Notes: generated by a model not told the origin, from the sequence alone. Positions 1 to 8,568 are shown, counted from the stretch's first letter. The stretch is DNA of 64,000 nucleotides from Dehalococcoidia bacterium (GCA_015478665.1 JADMII010000007.1:1-64000); one strand, 5' to 3'. A program made the numbers and translations.

Positions 1-233
1 GCGTCGCCCTGGCCGATGTCCAGGCAGTCGCAGTAGGCGGCGAAGATCGAGCGGTCGAGCAGGCGCAGGCCGGCGTCGTTCAGCTCCTCGAAGTGGTCGC
101 GGCGCAGGCGGAGCAGACGGCGCAGGCGGTTCAAATAGCCATCCTTCAGCTGCTCGGGGCGGGCGCGCGCCACATCGGGCATCATCGCACGGACATCGGC
201 CGCGCGGCGGCGGGGGGTCTGCGTCTTCGCCAT
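1..233 (-). CDS. Small hypothetical protein, cut by the left edge
   Basis: The reading frame opens with ATG at 233-231 and stays open for 77 codons to the window edge, so only the N-terminus is visible. It begins MAKTQTPRRRAADV and is rich in Arg, Leu and Glu, with a predicted helical stretch (YLNRLRRLLRLRRDHFEEL) followed by DRSIFAAYCDCLD. There is no signal peptide or membrane segment. Its ATG shares one base with the TGA of the response regulator upstream (TGATG), so the two are probably translationally coupled in one transcript. I do not recognise the family; the clean coupling and codon pattern are the reasons to call it a gene. Confidence 0.6.
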   Translation of the reverse strand, partial: MAKTQTPRRRAADVRAMMPDVARARPEQLKDGYLNRLRRLLRLRRDHFEELNDAGLRLLDRSIFAAYCDCLDIGQGD

Positions 234-961
234 CACCCTACCGCCGTCTCTTCCGTGCCCAGCTCCGGACCGCTGTCCAGCCCGACGATGCCCTTGCGGA
301 TCGCGTAGCGGATGAGGTCGGTGCGGTTCTGGGCGTGGAGCTTGGACATGATGTGCGCCTTGTGCGCCTCGACCGTCTTGACGCTGATGAACAGCTCGCC
401 AGCGATCTTCTGGTTCGAGTAGCCCTCGGCGATGAGCTGGAGCACCTCGCGCTCGCGGCTGGTGAGCAGGTCGAAGCCGGTCTTGGCCTCGGGCTTCTTC
501 GCCTGCCAGAGGTAATCCTGTACGGCGTCGCCATCGCTGATCGATGAGCTGAAGTACGTGTTGCCGCGGTGCACGGACTGGATGCCGAGCAGCAGCTCCT
601 GGACATCGGACTTCTTGACGACATAGCCGCTGGCGCCGGCGCGCAGGGCGGCGAGGATCTGCTCGTCCTCCATGTAGCCGGTGAGGATCAGTACCTTCGC
701 CTTGGGGGCGCGGCGCCGGATCTGGCGCGTCGCCTCGAGGCCGTTGAGGCCCGGCATCACCATGTCCATCAGCACGACGTCCGGGTGCAGCCGCTCGACG
801 GCGTCGAGCGCCTCGCGCCCGTTGCCGGCATCGCCGACGACATCGACCTCGCTCTGCGCTTCGAGGAGCAGCTTCAGCGCCTGGCGGAGCACCGCGTGGT
901 CATCGACGATGAGCACCTTGATGCGGCCTGCGTGCGCCCGTGGGACAGTTCCACCGATCAT
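233..961 (-). CDS. LuxR/NarL-family response regulator
   Basis: This is a two-component response regulator of 242 residues. The receiver domain fills residues 14-130: the acidic pair D20-D21 (LIVDDH), phospho-acceptor D66 (VVLMDMVMPG) and the lysine in GYVVKK. A LuxR-type helix-turn-helix follows at about 173-220 (LTSREREVLQLIAEGYSNQKIAGELF...VKTVEAHKAHIM). The frame is open further upstream, but ATG at 961 is preferred because GGAGGG lies 6 bases before it and the protein then starts just before the receiver domain. No histidine kinase is visible nearby. It follows the zinc-ribbon gene on the same strand and overlaps the next small gene by one base. Targets are unknown; the inverted-repeat cluster upstream of the zinc-ribbon gene is a natural candidate for autoregulation. 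Confidence 0.9.
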   Translation of the reverse strand: MIGGTVPRAHAGRIKVLIVDDHAVLRQALKLLLEAQSEVDVVGDAGNGREALDAVERLHPDVVLMDMVMPGLNGLEATRQIRRRAPKAKVLILTGYMEDEQILAALRAGASGYVVKKSDVQELLLGIQSVHRGNTYFSSSISDGDAVQDYLWQAKKPEAKTGFDLLTSREREVLQLIAEGYSNQKIAGELFISVKTVEAHKAHIMSKLHAQNRTDLIRYAIRKGIVGLDSGPELGTEETAVG

Positions 962-1101
962 CCGGATCCCTCCATCCTCTGCCCGACAGGCGGGGGCCAG
1001 CGCCGCCCGTCCGTCGGAGCATCCTTGCCATTGTCCGTCCCTCTCGGGCCCTGGGGCTCGCGGCCGCGGCCCCTGGGTTTCCCAAGGGAGTCTGCCCAAT
1101 A

Positions 1102-1335
1102 TTACGCGACGGCCAGCGCCGCCAACGGCTCCGGCTCGAAGTCGGGCAGCAGCTTCACCGTCTGCACGATCGAAGCGGCTTCCCGGTCCGATGCGACGCG
1201 GGTCGCCTGCTCGACGGAAGCGGGATACTGGCGCATGGCGCCGCAGCGCTTGCAGCGGCCCTCGATCATGTCGTCTCCCGGAGCGCCGAGCAGCCAGTGA
1301 TGGATGCAGGCGGCCGTCGTCGGTGCGTCTTCCAT
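1102..1335 (-). CDS. Small zinc-ribbon-like protein
   Basis: The product is 77 residues. The start at 1335 is supported by GGGGGAGGT five bases upstream; an in-frame ATG further out at 1395 has no such site. The sequence MEDAPTTAACIHHWLL...MIEGRCKRCGAMRQYP holds C-x-H-H and C-x-x-C elements that look like a single zinc-binding knuckle, followed by an acidic and Ala-rich tail. No enzyme motif is seen. It lies about 140 bases upstream of the response regulator on the same strand, so the two may share a promoter. The function is unknown; a small regulatory or adaptor protein is a guess from size and zinc motif. Confidence 0.7.
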   Translation of the reverse strand: MEDAPTTAACIHHWLLGAPGDDMIEGRCKRCGAMRQYPASVEQATRVASDREAASIVQTVKLLPDFEPEPLAALAVA

Positions 1336-1365
1336 GTGAGTACCTCCCCCTACCTGAACGACGGG

Positions 1366-1454
1366 ATTATCCGCATATTGCGGGTCATCTCCCATAAGGG
1401 ATTCCCCTGAGAAGCCGTAGGGGAGAACCCCTAATTTCCGTAGGGAGCGTAGGG
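1366..1454 (-). promoter_or_regulatory. Promoter and operator cluster for the zinc-ribbon/response-regulator genes
   Basis: Read on the minus strand, a -10 hexamer GATAAT (1371-1366) lies about 30 bases before the start codon with only a weak -35 (TGGGAG, 17-base spacer). Stacked around it are short inverted repeats: CCGCA-TAT-TGCGG (1371-1383) in the spacer, TCCC-ATAA-GGGA (1390-1401), AGGG-ATTC-CCCT (1397-1408) and TAGGGG-AGAA-CCCCTA (1418-1433). The heptamer CGTAGGG also occurs three times (1416, 1439, 1448). A weak -35 plus upstream dyads fits an activated promoter. That the neighbouring LuxR-type regulator binds here is inference. Confidence 0.5.
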
Positions 1455-1739
1455 GGTGCGTCGGAGTCGGACGGCGAAGGCGGGGTCGCGCCAGCCCGGC
1501 AAGTGTGCGCGATGGTGGCGATGGTGGATGGTGGCGGTGCGATGACCGGCTACTACGTCAGGGACGTGCGCGAGGAGGAGGCGAGGCGTGCCTGAATGCG
1601 TCGGTTCCGGCGCCTCACCACACTGCCTCACCACACGATGGAGGAGAAGCAGGCGCGTGCGAGCGCCGGGGTGCGACCGCGACCGCCGGACCGAGCTGGA
1701 CGACCTCACAGCCAGGACCGGCGACCGGCGACCGGCGAC
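1455..1739. other. Non-coding stretch downstream of leuB
   Basis: No credible gene is seen between the operator cluster and the end of leuB. The only structure is a seven-base unit (GACCGGC) repeated about 3.6 times at 1716-1740, ending in the leuB stop codon. Confidence 0.5.
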
Positions 1740-2819
1740 CTACGGTCCCAGCGCATCGGCGATCGCTTCGCCCAGGCGCTCGGTGCTGACGGCGACGTCG
1801 CCGGGCGCGGCGATGTCCGGCGTGCGGAGGCCGGCGGCGAGGGCGCTGCGGACGGCCGACTCGATGGCGGCGGCCTCCGCTTCAAGCTTGAACGAGAGGC
1901 GCAGCATCATCGCGGCGCTGAGGATCATGGCGATCGGGTTCGCTGTCCCCTGACCGGCGACGTCCGGAGCTGAGCCGTGGATCGGCTCGTACATGCCGAA
2001 GCCGGCGGCGTTGAGGCTCGCTGAGGCGAGCATGCCGAGTGAGCCGGCGAGCACGCTGGCCTCGTCGCTCAGGATGTCGCCGAACATGTTGTTCGTGAGG
2101 ATGACGTCGAACTGGCGGGGGTTGGCGATGATCTGCATCGCTGCGTTGTCGACGTGCAGGTAGTCGTGCGTGACGTCCGGGTACTCCGGGGCGATGCGGG
2201 ACAGCACGTCGCGCCAGAGGACGGAGCTGTCGAGGATGTTCGACTTCGCGACGAGCGTCACGTGCTTCCGTCGCGTGCGGGCAACCTGGAAGGCCCCGTG
2301 GGCGATGCGTGCGATCTCGCCCTCACTGTAGGCCTCCGTGTCCCAGACCGTGCGCTCGCCCTCGACGACGCGCTCGCCGCGCTCGCCGAAGTAGATGCCG
2401 CTCGTCAGTTCGCGCACGATGAGCATGTCGGCGCCCTCGACAATCTCCGGCCGCAACGGCGAGAGCGCGACGACTTCGGGGTAGACGACGACCGGCCGCA
2501 GGTTCATGAAGAGGTCGAAGGCGCGGCGGAGGCCGAGGATCGCCGTCGTTTCAACGCCGCTCCACTTCGGCGAGTGCAACTCGCTGAGCGGACCGCCAAA
2601 CGGCCCCTTCAGGATGGCGTCGGCGCTGCGGCAGATCTCGAGCGTGGCGGCGGGGAGGTGCTCGCCGAAGCGCTCCCACGCCTCGCCGCCGGCGTACGCC
2701 TCGACGGTCTGGAACTCGTGCCCGAAACGGCGCCCGACGGCGTCGAGCGCGCGAAGGGCCTCCTCCGTGATCTCCGGGCCGATGCCGTCGCCGCGCAGGA
2801 GCGCGATGGTGAAGTTCAC
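1740..2819 (-). CDS. leuB: 3-isopropylmalate dehydrogenase (or close beta-decarboxylating dehydrogenase)
   Basis: LeuB oxidatively decarboxylates 3-isopropylmalate with NAD in leucine synthesis. The 359-residue product has the family landmarks in order: LLRGDGIGPE at the N-terminus, an LRP block (FDLFMNLRPVVVYP) with substrate arginines, RELTSGIYFGE, the catalytic lysine region LVAKSNILDSS, the metal aspartates in DVILTNNMFGDILSDEAS, and the NAD-site PIHGSAPDVAGQGTANP. Length matches the family. The chosen start is GTG at 2819, directly before NFTIALLRGDG; the frame is open far upstream but that part is not protein-like. There is no ribosome-binding site; a TACGCT -10 box six bases upstream suggests a leaderless mRNA. 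No other leu genes are near. Isocitrate or tartrate dehydrogenase paralogues are less likely. Confidence 0.87.
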   Translation of the reverse strand: MNFTIALLRGDGIGPEITEEALRALDAVGRRFGHEFQTVEAYAGGEAWERFGEHLPAATLEICRSADAILKGPFGGPLSELHSPKWSGVETTAILGLRRAFDLFMNLRPVVVYPEVVALSPLRPEIVEGADMLIVRELTSGIYFGERGERVVEGERTVWDTEAYSEGEIARIAHGAFQVARTRRKHVTLVAKSNILDSSVLWRDVLSRIAPEYPDVTHDYLHVDNAAMQIIANPRQFDVILTNNMFGDILSDEASVLAGSLGMLASASLNAAGFGMYEPIHGSAPDVAGQGTANPIAMILSAAMMLRLSFKLEAEAAAIESAVRSALAAGLRTPDIAAPGDVAVSTERLGEAIADALGP

Positions 2820-3128
2820 GCCGTGAGCGTACCGACGAAGCGCCCGTGGGGCGAATGATGCGGCAGTGTCGTGAGACGATCGTGGAAGCTCACCGCTCGA
2901 ACCCGCCGATCCGCACTTGTGCCGGCATCCCGGTGAGTGAGCGGCATGCGCTGCAGGACGAGGAGCGTCCGGCCGCGGCAGGCGTATAGTTCCGCGATGC
3001 CGACGGTCTCGGTCACCCGGCTGGACTCGCCGTCCTCCGTCGCCCGTCGCTGTTGTCTCTCGGCTGCCGTTCCCGGATAGTGCTCCCATCGGCGACGCTG
3101 GACAAGACCGTCCGAAAGGAGCAGCTGG
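2820..3128. promoter_or_regulatory. Divergent intergenic region leuB / EEP gene
   Basis: It carries outward start signals on both sides. On the minus strand TACGCT (2831-2826) lies six bases before the leuB GTG. On the plus strand TATAGT (2985-2990) would start transcription near 2997, leaving a leader of about 130 bases before the EEP gene, which has its own AAAGGAG site. No good -35 accompanies either box. No convincing gene lies between. Confidence 0.4.
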
Positions 3129-3887
3129 ATGCCCGCTGTCACGATCGCGACGCTGAACCTGTTCAACCGCATGGGCCAATGGGGCCTGCGGGCGCCGCTG
3201 CTGATCGACCAGCTCGAGGAGCTGGCGCCGGACGTGCTCGGGCTGCAGGAGGTCGACCTGACGCTCGACCAGGGGATGTGGGTGAGCCGCCAGATCAACA
3301 AGCGGCGGGCGGAGCGGCCGCACTATCGCATCAAGCACGCCACCAATCCCGACACGCGCGCCAGCTACCACGCGATCGCGACGCTCTCCTGTATCCCATT
3401 CGAGGAGCACGAGGTGCTCGACCTGATGTCGTTCGAGCGCGTCGCGCAGCGGATGGTGTTCCGCTGCGGCGACAGGCCGTTCGTCTTCGTCAACACGCAC
3501 CTGCACCACCCGCCGGAGGCGCAGCAGGAACGTGTGGAGCAACTCGAGCGGCTGATGGCGTGGCTCGGACGCGACACGCGCGGCCTGCCGACGGTGATCG
3601 CCGGCGACTTCAACGCCTACGCTGAGCCGCCGGAGCCGGCGGTGCGGCTGATGAAGTCGCGGTTCCGCTCGGCGGTGGAGACGGCGCAGGGGCGGGAGCC
3701 GGAGAAGACGTGGACGACGCCCGTGAACACGTACGACGACTCGCCGCACGGCACACTGGACTACATCTTCGTCTCGGGCCAGTGGCAGGTGCTCGCAGCC
3801 GGCCTCGCGTTCGACCGGCCATCGCCGCTCGACCCGAACGTCTATCCCTCCGACCACCTGGGCCTGTACGCGCGGCTGGCGCTGTAG
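3129..3887 (+). CDS. Endonuclease/exonuclease/phosphatase (EEP) family hydrolase
   Basis: The 252-residue protein has the full metal-dependent EEP signature: ATLNLFNR (Asn), LQEVD (metal Glu), NTHLHH (His), AGDFNAYAEPPE (Asp/Asn), DYIFVSG and the C-terminal YPSDHLGL catalytic Asp-His. Such enzymes cleave phosphodiester or phosphomonoester bonds in nucleic acids, nucleotides, inositides or sphingolipids; the substrate cannot be told here. There is no signal peptide or membrane segment, so it is cytoplasmic. AAAGGAG lies just upstream of the ATG. It appears monocistronic. A 12-base direct repeat (GCGACGAACGCG at 3888 and 3921) follows the stop codon. Confidence 0.85.
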   Translation: MPAVTIATLNLFNRMGQWGLRAPLLIDQLEELAPDVLGLQEVDLTLDQGMWVSRQINKRRAERPHYRIKHATNPDTRASYHAIATLSCIPFEEHEVLDLMSFERVAQRMVFRCGDRPFVFVNTHLHHPPEAQQERVEQLERLMAWLGRDTRGLPTVIAGDFNAYAEPPEPAVRLMKSRFRSAVETAQGREPEKTWTTPVNTYDDSPHGTLDYIFVSGQWQVLAAGLAFDRPSPLDPNVYPSDHLGLYARLAL

Positions 3888-4124
3888 GCGACGAACGCGG
3901 GCCGACGGCCACGGCGTCGCGCGACGAACGCGCGGCCGTACCTCGGGCCGGCGTCGCTCGCCGCGCGGGGCGGCGGAGCGCGGAAGGTGGTGGTTGACAC
4001 GCCGGTGCAACGGCTGATCCGGCGCGCCTTCGACCGCTGCAACTTCTTCTGCGTTAGCTTCAGGAGGCAGATGACGGCGCGCGGTCGATCAGCGCGCGGG
4101 CGATGAGACAGGAGAAGGCGCGAG

Positions 4125-4664
4125 ATGGTGAACACAGCGACGAAGAAGATCGAGCAGGAAGGGCCGATCACGGATCAATATCTGGCCGATCCGGCGCAAG
4201 TGCGCGAGAAGTTGAACGCGCTCCGGAGCACGGAGATCGCCTCCTACTTGCAGTACAAGCAGCACGCCTATATGGCCGTGAGCATGGTCGGGCTGGCGGT
4301 CGCGGGCGAATTCATCGAGCACGCGAACGAGGAGCTGCAGCACGCCGACATGCTGGCAAAGCGCGTGCAGGCGCTCGGTGGCGTGCCGATCTTCGACCCG
4401 GACGAGATCGCCAAGTGCTTGCGCGGCATGAAGATCACGCCGGAGCAGGGGCCGACGCTGCACGATATGGTGCAGGAAGACCTCGAACTCGAGCGGACGC
4501 AGGTGGCGATCTACTCGAAGCTGATCCGGGAGATCGGCGACAAGGACATCGTCACACGCCGGATGCTGGAGGAGATCCTCGAGATGACGGAGAACCACGC
4601 ATCGGAGATGCACGACCTGCTCCAGTCCCGCTCCGAAACACGCGGCGCCGACGGTCACCGGTAG
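4125..4664 (+). CDS. Ferritin-like (bacterioferritin-type) protein
   Basis: The product (179 residues) is all-helical and has the four-helix ferritin pattern: E37 in helix A (RSTEIASYLQYKQHAY), the E70-x-x-H73 pair in helix B (NEELQHADML), an acidic helix C (QEDLELERTQVAIYSKLIREI) and a last helix with ENHASEMHDLL. It would bind and oxidise iron, acting in storage or peroxide protection in the cytoplasm. The final E-x-x-H of the classical site is imperfect (ENH and EMH instead). No haem-ligand methionine can be assigned. Length fits bacterioferritin or the related Dps-like ferritins. AGGAG precedes the ATG. It stands alone and converges on the tetR-type gene. Confidence 0.8.
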   Translation: MVNTATKKIEQEGPITDQYLADPAQVREKLNALRSTEIASYLQYKQHAYMAVSMVGLAVAGEFIEHANEELQHADMLAKRVQALGGVPIFDPDEIAKCLRGMKITPEQGPTLHDMVQEDLELERTQVAIYSKLIREIGDKDIVTRRMLEEILEMTENHASEMHDLLQSRSETRGADGHR

Positions 4665-4711
4665 CGAAGCGGCGGGCGGCTGCCCGTCGGCGGCAGTGCG
4701 CGCCGCCTCAT

Positions 4712-4728
4712 CACCGCGCGTTGCGGTG
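4712..4728 (+). terminator. Hairpin terminator after the ferritin-like gene
   Basis: CACCGC-GCGTT-GCGGTG forms a 6-bp stem with a 5-base loop and is followed by a T-rich TTGTCGTCGT. A second GC hairpin (CGGGC-GGCT-GCCCG) lies at 4673-4686. Both sit between two converging genes and could serve either strand. Confidence 0.45.
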
Positions 4729-4764
4729 TTGTCGTCGTGCCGTGGTCGCAGCGTGTCGGCGCGA

Positions 4765-5385
4765 TCAGTTCGTCGTCGTGATCGGGCCGCGATCCCGGGG
4801 GTACGATGCAGGCGCGCCGCACGCACGCAGGACGAAGCGGAAGAGGGCATCGGCAGTTGCGGGGTAGCCGCGTGACGCGGCGAGTTGCGCGATCTGGCCG
4901 GAGACGACGACCGAGCGCAGGACGCCGATGGCGACGTCCGGATCCAGTTGCGGATCGAACGCGCCGCCGGCGACGCCGCGCTCGAAGAGGCCGGGGAGTA
5001 ATTCAGCGACGTCGTCGTGCTGCGCCGGGAGTGTGGCGCGCATGTGGGCGGCGATGGCGAGCTCCATCAGCGCGCCCAGCCGCGCGTGCGTGCCGACTGC
5101 CACATCGATCACCTCTCGCAAGCCGGCGCACGGGTCTTCCGCCGCCGTCGCGGCGCGCATGCGCGTCGTCAACTCGTCGCCCGTCCGGGCGATGATGGCA
5201 TGGAGCAACTCGTGGCGATTGGCGAAGTGCCGATACAGGGTGCCGACGCCGACGCCGGCGGTTGCGGCGATCTCTTTCATCTCGGCATGCGGCCCCCGCT
5301 GGCGGCAGACGTCGCGGGCGGCGGCGATGATGCGCTCCCGGTTGGCGGCGGCGTCGGCGCGTTCGCCCGTCGAGGGGATAGTCAT
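4765..5385 (-). CDS. TetR-family transcriptional regulator
   Basis: This 206-residue protein has a typical TetR N-terminal helix-turn-helix (RERIIAAARDVCRQRG...MKEIAATAGVGVGTLYRHFANRHELLHAII, about residues 17-64) and a helical ligand-binding C-terminal part with a FERG/LDPDVAIGVL pattern seen in TetR_C domains. It would repress until a small hydrophobic ligand binds. It is transcribed divergently from the MMPL transporter gene with 96 bases between the start codons, and a perfect 10-base palindrome lies inside the MMPL promoter. The natural reading is a local repressor of the exporter; this is inference from position. Confidence 0.88.
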   Translation of the reverse strand: MTIPSTGERADAAANRERIIAAARDVCRQRGPHAEMKEIAATAGVGVGTLYRHFANRHELLHAIIARTGDELTTRMRAATAAEDPCAGLREVIDVAVGTHARLGALMELAIAAHMRATLPAQHDDVAELLPGLFERGVAGGAFDPQLDPDVAIGVLRSVVVSGQIAQLAASRGYPATADALFRFVLRACGAPASYPRDRGPITTTN

Positions 5386-5412
5386 CGTCGGAAGAGTATC
5401 ACCGCCCGGGCC

Positions 5413-5441
5413 TTGATGGAAGCGGAATTCCGGTTCATAAT
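5413..5441 (+). promoter_or_regulatory. MMPL promoter with palindromic operator in the spacer
   Basis: TTGATG (5413-5418) and CATAAT (5436-5441) are separated by exactly 17 bases, a good sigma-70-type promoter. The spacer contains the perfect palindrome CGGAATTCCG (5423-5432). A TetR dimer bound there would block RNA polymerase. The ATG of the MMPL gene follows at 5482. Confidence 0.6.
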
Positions 5442-5481
5442 GGTCTGATTCAGTTCACCCAGCAGCTCCACGAGGCCCCGC

Positions 5482-7679
5482 ATGCAATCCTCCACGTCCT
5501 TCGTCTTCGACCGCTATCCTCGCTTCGCCGTCCGGCGTCCGTGGCACGTGCTCGCCGTCACCGTGCTGCTGTTCGCCGCGATCCTGGCCGCTGCGGTGCT
5601 CTTCGGCGGCAGCTACAGCGACGCCTTCAGCATCCCGAACGCCGAATCGCAGCGCGCCCGCGACCTGCTGCAGGCGCGCTTTCCTGAGCAGTCCGGCGAT
5701 GCGGCGACCGTGGTGGTGAAGGCGCCGGCCGGGATCAACGACCCGCAGGTGCGCGCGCGCGTCGAGGCGCTGGACGCGAAGCTGAGGGCGTTGCCGGACG
5801 TCGTCGACGTGGCGTCGCCCTACGCACAGCCGGCGACGATCTCGAAGGACGGCACGATCGCGCGCATCAACGTGCAGTACGACAAGCGGGCGCTGGATGT
5901 GCCGCAGTCGAGCAAGAGCGCGCTCGAGGATCTGCGCAAGCAAACGTCGACGAGCACGTTCCAGGTGGAGACGGGCGGCGCCATCTTCGATGCACACGGC
6001 CGCCCGGGAAACTCCGAGCTGGTGGGAGTCGCGGCGGCGGTGATCATCCTCCTCATCGCCTTCGGTTCCGTCGTCGCGATGGGGCTGCCGATCGTCACGG
6101 CGCTGCTGGCGCTCGGCTCCGGGCTGCTGATCGTCACGATCCTCGCGCGCTCGCTCTCGATGCCGGCATTCACACCACAGTTCGGCGCGATGATCGGCCT
6201 CGGCGTCGGCATCGACTACGCGCTGCTCACGGTGACCCGCTTCCGCGAGGGGCTCGCGGCGGGTCATGACGTGGAGACCGCCGTCGTCCAGGCATCGGCG
6301 ACGGCGGGGCGGTCGGTGCTCTCGCCGGCATGACGGTCGTCATCGCGATGCTCGGACTGTGGGCCGTCGGCATCCCGTTCATCGCCTACGTGGGGTCGGC
6401 GGCGGCGCTCGTCGTGGCGCTGGCGGTGGCCGTGACGCTCTTCGTGCAGCCGGCGGTGCTGCGGCTGGTGGGACGGCACATCGATCGCTGGCACGTGCCG
6501 CTGGCGGCGCGCGGCGCGGCGTCGGCCGATTCGGGCATCGGCTACAGGTGGAGCCGGATCATCCAGCGCGCGCCGGTGCCCGCGCTCGTCGTGACGCTGG
6601 CGCTGCTGCTGACGCTGTCGGTGCCGCTCCTCAGCATCCAGCTCGGCTTCTCCGACGCGGGCAACAGCCCGACGAGCACGACGACGCGAAGGGCGTACGA
6701 CCTGCTGTCGGAGGGGTTTGGCGCCGGCTTCAACGGTCCCGTCGTCGTCGCGGTGCAGATCGACCGGCCCGCGGCCGTGGCGGCGGTGAACGCATTGCCG
6801 GCGGAGCTGCGGCAGATCCAGGGCGTCGCCGAGGTCTCGCCGGTGCTCTTCAACCCTGACCGGACGGCGGCGACGATCATCGTCACGCCGACGACCTCGC
6901 CGCAGTCGGCGGAGACACCGCGACTCGTGCATCGTCTCCGCGATGACCTCGGGCCCGACCTCCGGGGCAGCGGCGCGACCGCGCTCGTCGGCGGAGCGAC
7001 GGCGGCGTTCATCGACGTCGACAACCGGATCACGAGCCGCCTGCCGTACTTCTTCGCGGCCGTCATCGGGCTGAGCTTCCTGCTGCTGATGGCGGTCTTC
7101 CGCTCGCTGCTTGTGCCCGTGAAGGCGGCGTTGATGAACCTGCTGTCGATCGGCGCGTCGTACGGCGTGCTGGTCGCCGTATTCCAGTGGGGCTGGGGAG
7201 GCGGGCTGCTCGGCATCAAGCCGGGGCCGGTCGAGTCGTTCCTGCCGATGATGCTCTTCGCGGTGCTCTTCGGGCTATCGATGGACTACGAGGTATTCCT
7301 CGTGAGCCGGATTCGCGAAGAGTACCTCCTGAGCCACGATTCGACGGCCGCCGTCGCGCGCGGCCTCTCGCTCACGACGCGCGTGATCAGCGCGGCGGCG
7401 GCGATCATGGTCGCTGTCTTCGTCAGCTTCGCGTTTGGCAACGAACGCGTGATCAAGGAGTTCGGCATCGGCCTGGCTTCGGCGATCTTCTTCGACGCGA
7501 CGCTCGTGCGCCTCGTGCTGGTGCCCTCGTTCATGGAGATCGCCGGCGACTGGAACTGGTGGTTCCCGCGCTGGCTGGATCGCATCATGCCGAGGATCAG
7601 CATCGAAGGGCATCACCTGGAGCCGGTACCGGCGGCGGCGCCGGCGCCCGCACCCGTGGCGGCGGGCGAGCGGGGGTAA
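5482..7679 (+). pseudogene. MMPL-family (RND-type) membrane transporter, frame broken by one base
   Basis: Two abutting frames encode one MMPL protein of about 732 residues. The first (5482-6333, 283 residues) holds the first transmembrane helix, the first periplasmic domain and helices 2-4, ending TAGRSVLSPA. The second (6330-7679, 449 residues) continues MTVVIAMLGLWAVGIPF, then a second periplasmic domain and helices including LFGLSMDYEVFLVSRIREEY. The family reads TAGRSVL(F/S)AGxTVVIA across this point, so one base (probably a T at about 6322, giving CTC-TTC-GCC-GGC) is missing. Such proteins export lipids or hydrophobic compounds, driven by the proton gradient. Either the gene is recently inactivated, translation is coupled through the ATGA overlap into two halves, or the sequence has an error. 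The divergent TetR gene probably controls it. Confidence 0.85.
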
Positions 7680-7729
7680 TCCGCAGGCCGGCGCCGGCCG
7701 CGCCGGTCGCGCTCGCGTCGCCGATTGGC

Positions 7730-7735
7730 GATACT
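7730..7735 (+). promoter_or_regulatory. -10 box next to the CPBP start codon
   Basis: GATACT ends eight bases before the ATG at 7744, and no ribosome-binding site is present. Transcription would begin at or within two bases of the start codon, giving a leaderless mRNA. The -35 region is not recognisable. Confidence 0.4.
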
Positions 7736-7743
7736 GTCCGCGC

Positions 7744-8568
7744 ATGGCCATCCCCGCAGACGCTCCCGCCTCGCCCTCGGACCGGTTCGACTCCCAGCGC
7801 GTCCCGTGGACCGGGCGCGACGTCGGCGCCGGCATCGCCTGGTTCATTGGCGCGTTCGTCGGCGGGCAGATCCTGGTCGCATTCGCCGCGATCATCATCG
7901 GCTCGACGACGAGCCGTTCGACGTATGCCGCGGCGTTCGTCATCGGCGCCGTGGTCGAGGTCTCCTTCGGCGTCATCGCCTGGCAGCTGACCGTCGGCAA
8001 GTATCGCGGCGGCCCGCGGCTGATCGGCGTCGGTCCGATGACGGGCCGCACCCTGGCGTGGGGAGGGTTCGCCTTCGTCGCGGCCCTGCTGGTCTCGCTG
8101 GTCTACGGCGTGGTCATCCAGGGCCTGCACATCGAGCAGCTGCAGACGCAGTGCGCGGAGCAGATCCCGGACGGCGTGCGGCATAGCCGCTGGCTGCTGG
8201 CGCTGGCGAGCCTCGTCGTCATCATCTTCGCGCCGCTGTTCGAGGAGCCATTCTTCCGGGGGTTCCTCTTTCCCGGCCTCGCCCGTCTCTGGGGCGTCGC
8301 GCCGGCGATCGTGGTCAGCGGCCTGCTCTTCGCCGGCGCTCACCTCGACTACAAGTCCTTCATCCCGATCGCCGGCGTCGGCATGGTGTTCGCGTTCACG
8401 TACTGGAGGTCGGGCGCCATCTTCTCGGCTGTGATCGGCCATCTGGCGTTCAACAGCACGTCGATCGCCCTCATCGCCGCCGGCAGTTGCGAGAGCGTCG
8501 CCGGCCGTCCAGGGGCGCTGCTGCTGACGCAGCTGCTGACGGCGCTGCCCGCGGTGCACGCGCTGTGA
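7744..8568 (+). CDS. CPBP-family intramembrane metalloprotease
   Basis: The 274-residue protein has about six to eight hydrophobic segments and the CPBP/Abi (Rce1-like) motifs: EE at 167-168 with R172 (FEEPFFRG), H200 (LLFAGAH) and H233 with N237 (GHLAFN). These form the glutamate/histidine active site buried in the membrane. Bacterial members cleave membrane peptides or act in bacteriocin self-immunity; the substrate is unknown. Its stop codon overlaps the trpA GTG by four bases (GTGA), so it is co-transcribed and coupled with trpA although no functional link is known. Confidence 0.85.
   Translation: MAIPADAPASPSDRFDSQRVPWTGRDVGAGIAWFIGAFVGGQILVAFAAIIIGSTTSRSTYAAAFVIGAVVEVSFGVIAWQLTVGKYRGGPRLIGVGPMTGRTLAWGGFAFVAALLVSLVYGVVIQGLHIEQLQTQCAEQIPDGVRHSRWLLALASLVVIIFAPLFEEPFFRGFLFPGLARLWGVAPAIVVSGLLFAGAHLDYKSFIPIAGVGMVFAFTYWRSGAIFSAVIGHLAFNSTSIALIAAGSCESVAGRPGALLLTQLLTALPAVHAL

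Noticed and set aside
1716-1740. Seven-base tandem repeat at the end of leuB
   Set aside because: 3.6 copies of a GC-rich heptamer is within what this base composition produces; no function proposed.
2997-3077. Short open frame after TATAGT that could be a leader peptide before the EEP gene
   Set aside because: It is 26 codons, has no run of a regulatory amino acid and no attenuator hairpin; more likely just part of a leader.
3888-3932. 12-base direct repeat after the EEP gene
   Set aside because: Short, GC-rich and without dyad symmetry; may be chance.
6310-6340. Programmed frameshift in the MMPL gene
   Set aside because: No slippery heptamer or stimulating structure is visible, and two other genes show the same one-base loss, so error or mutation is simpler.
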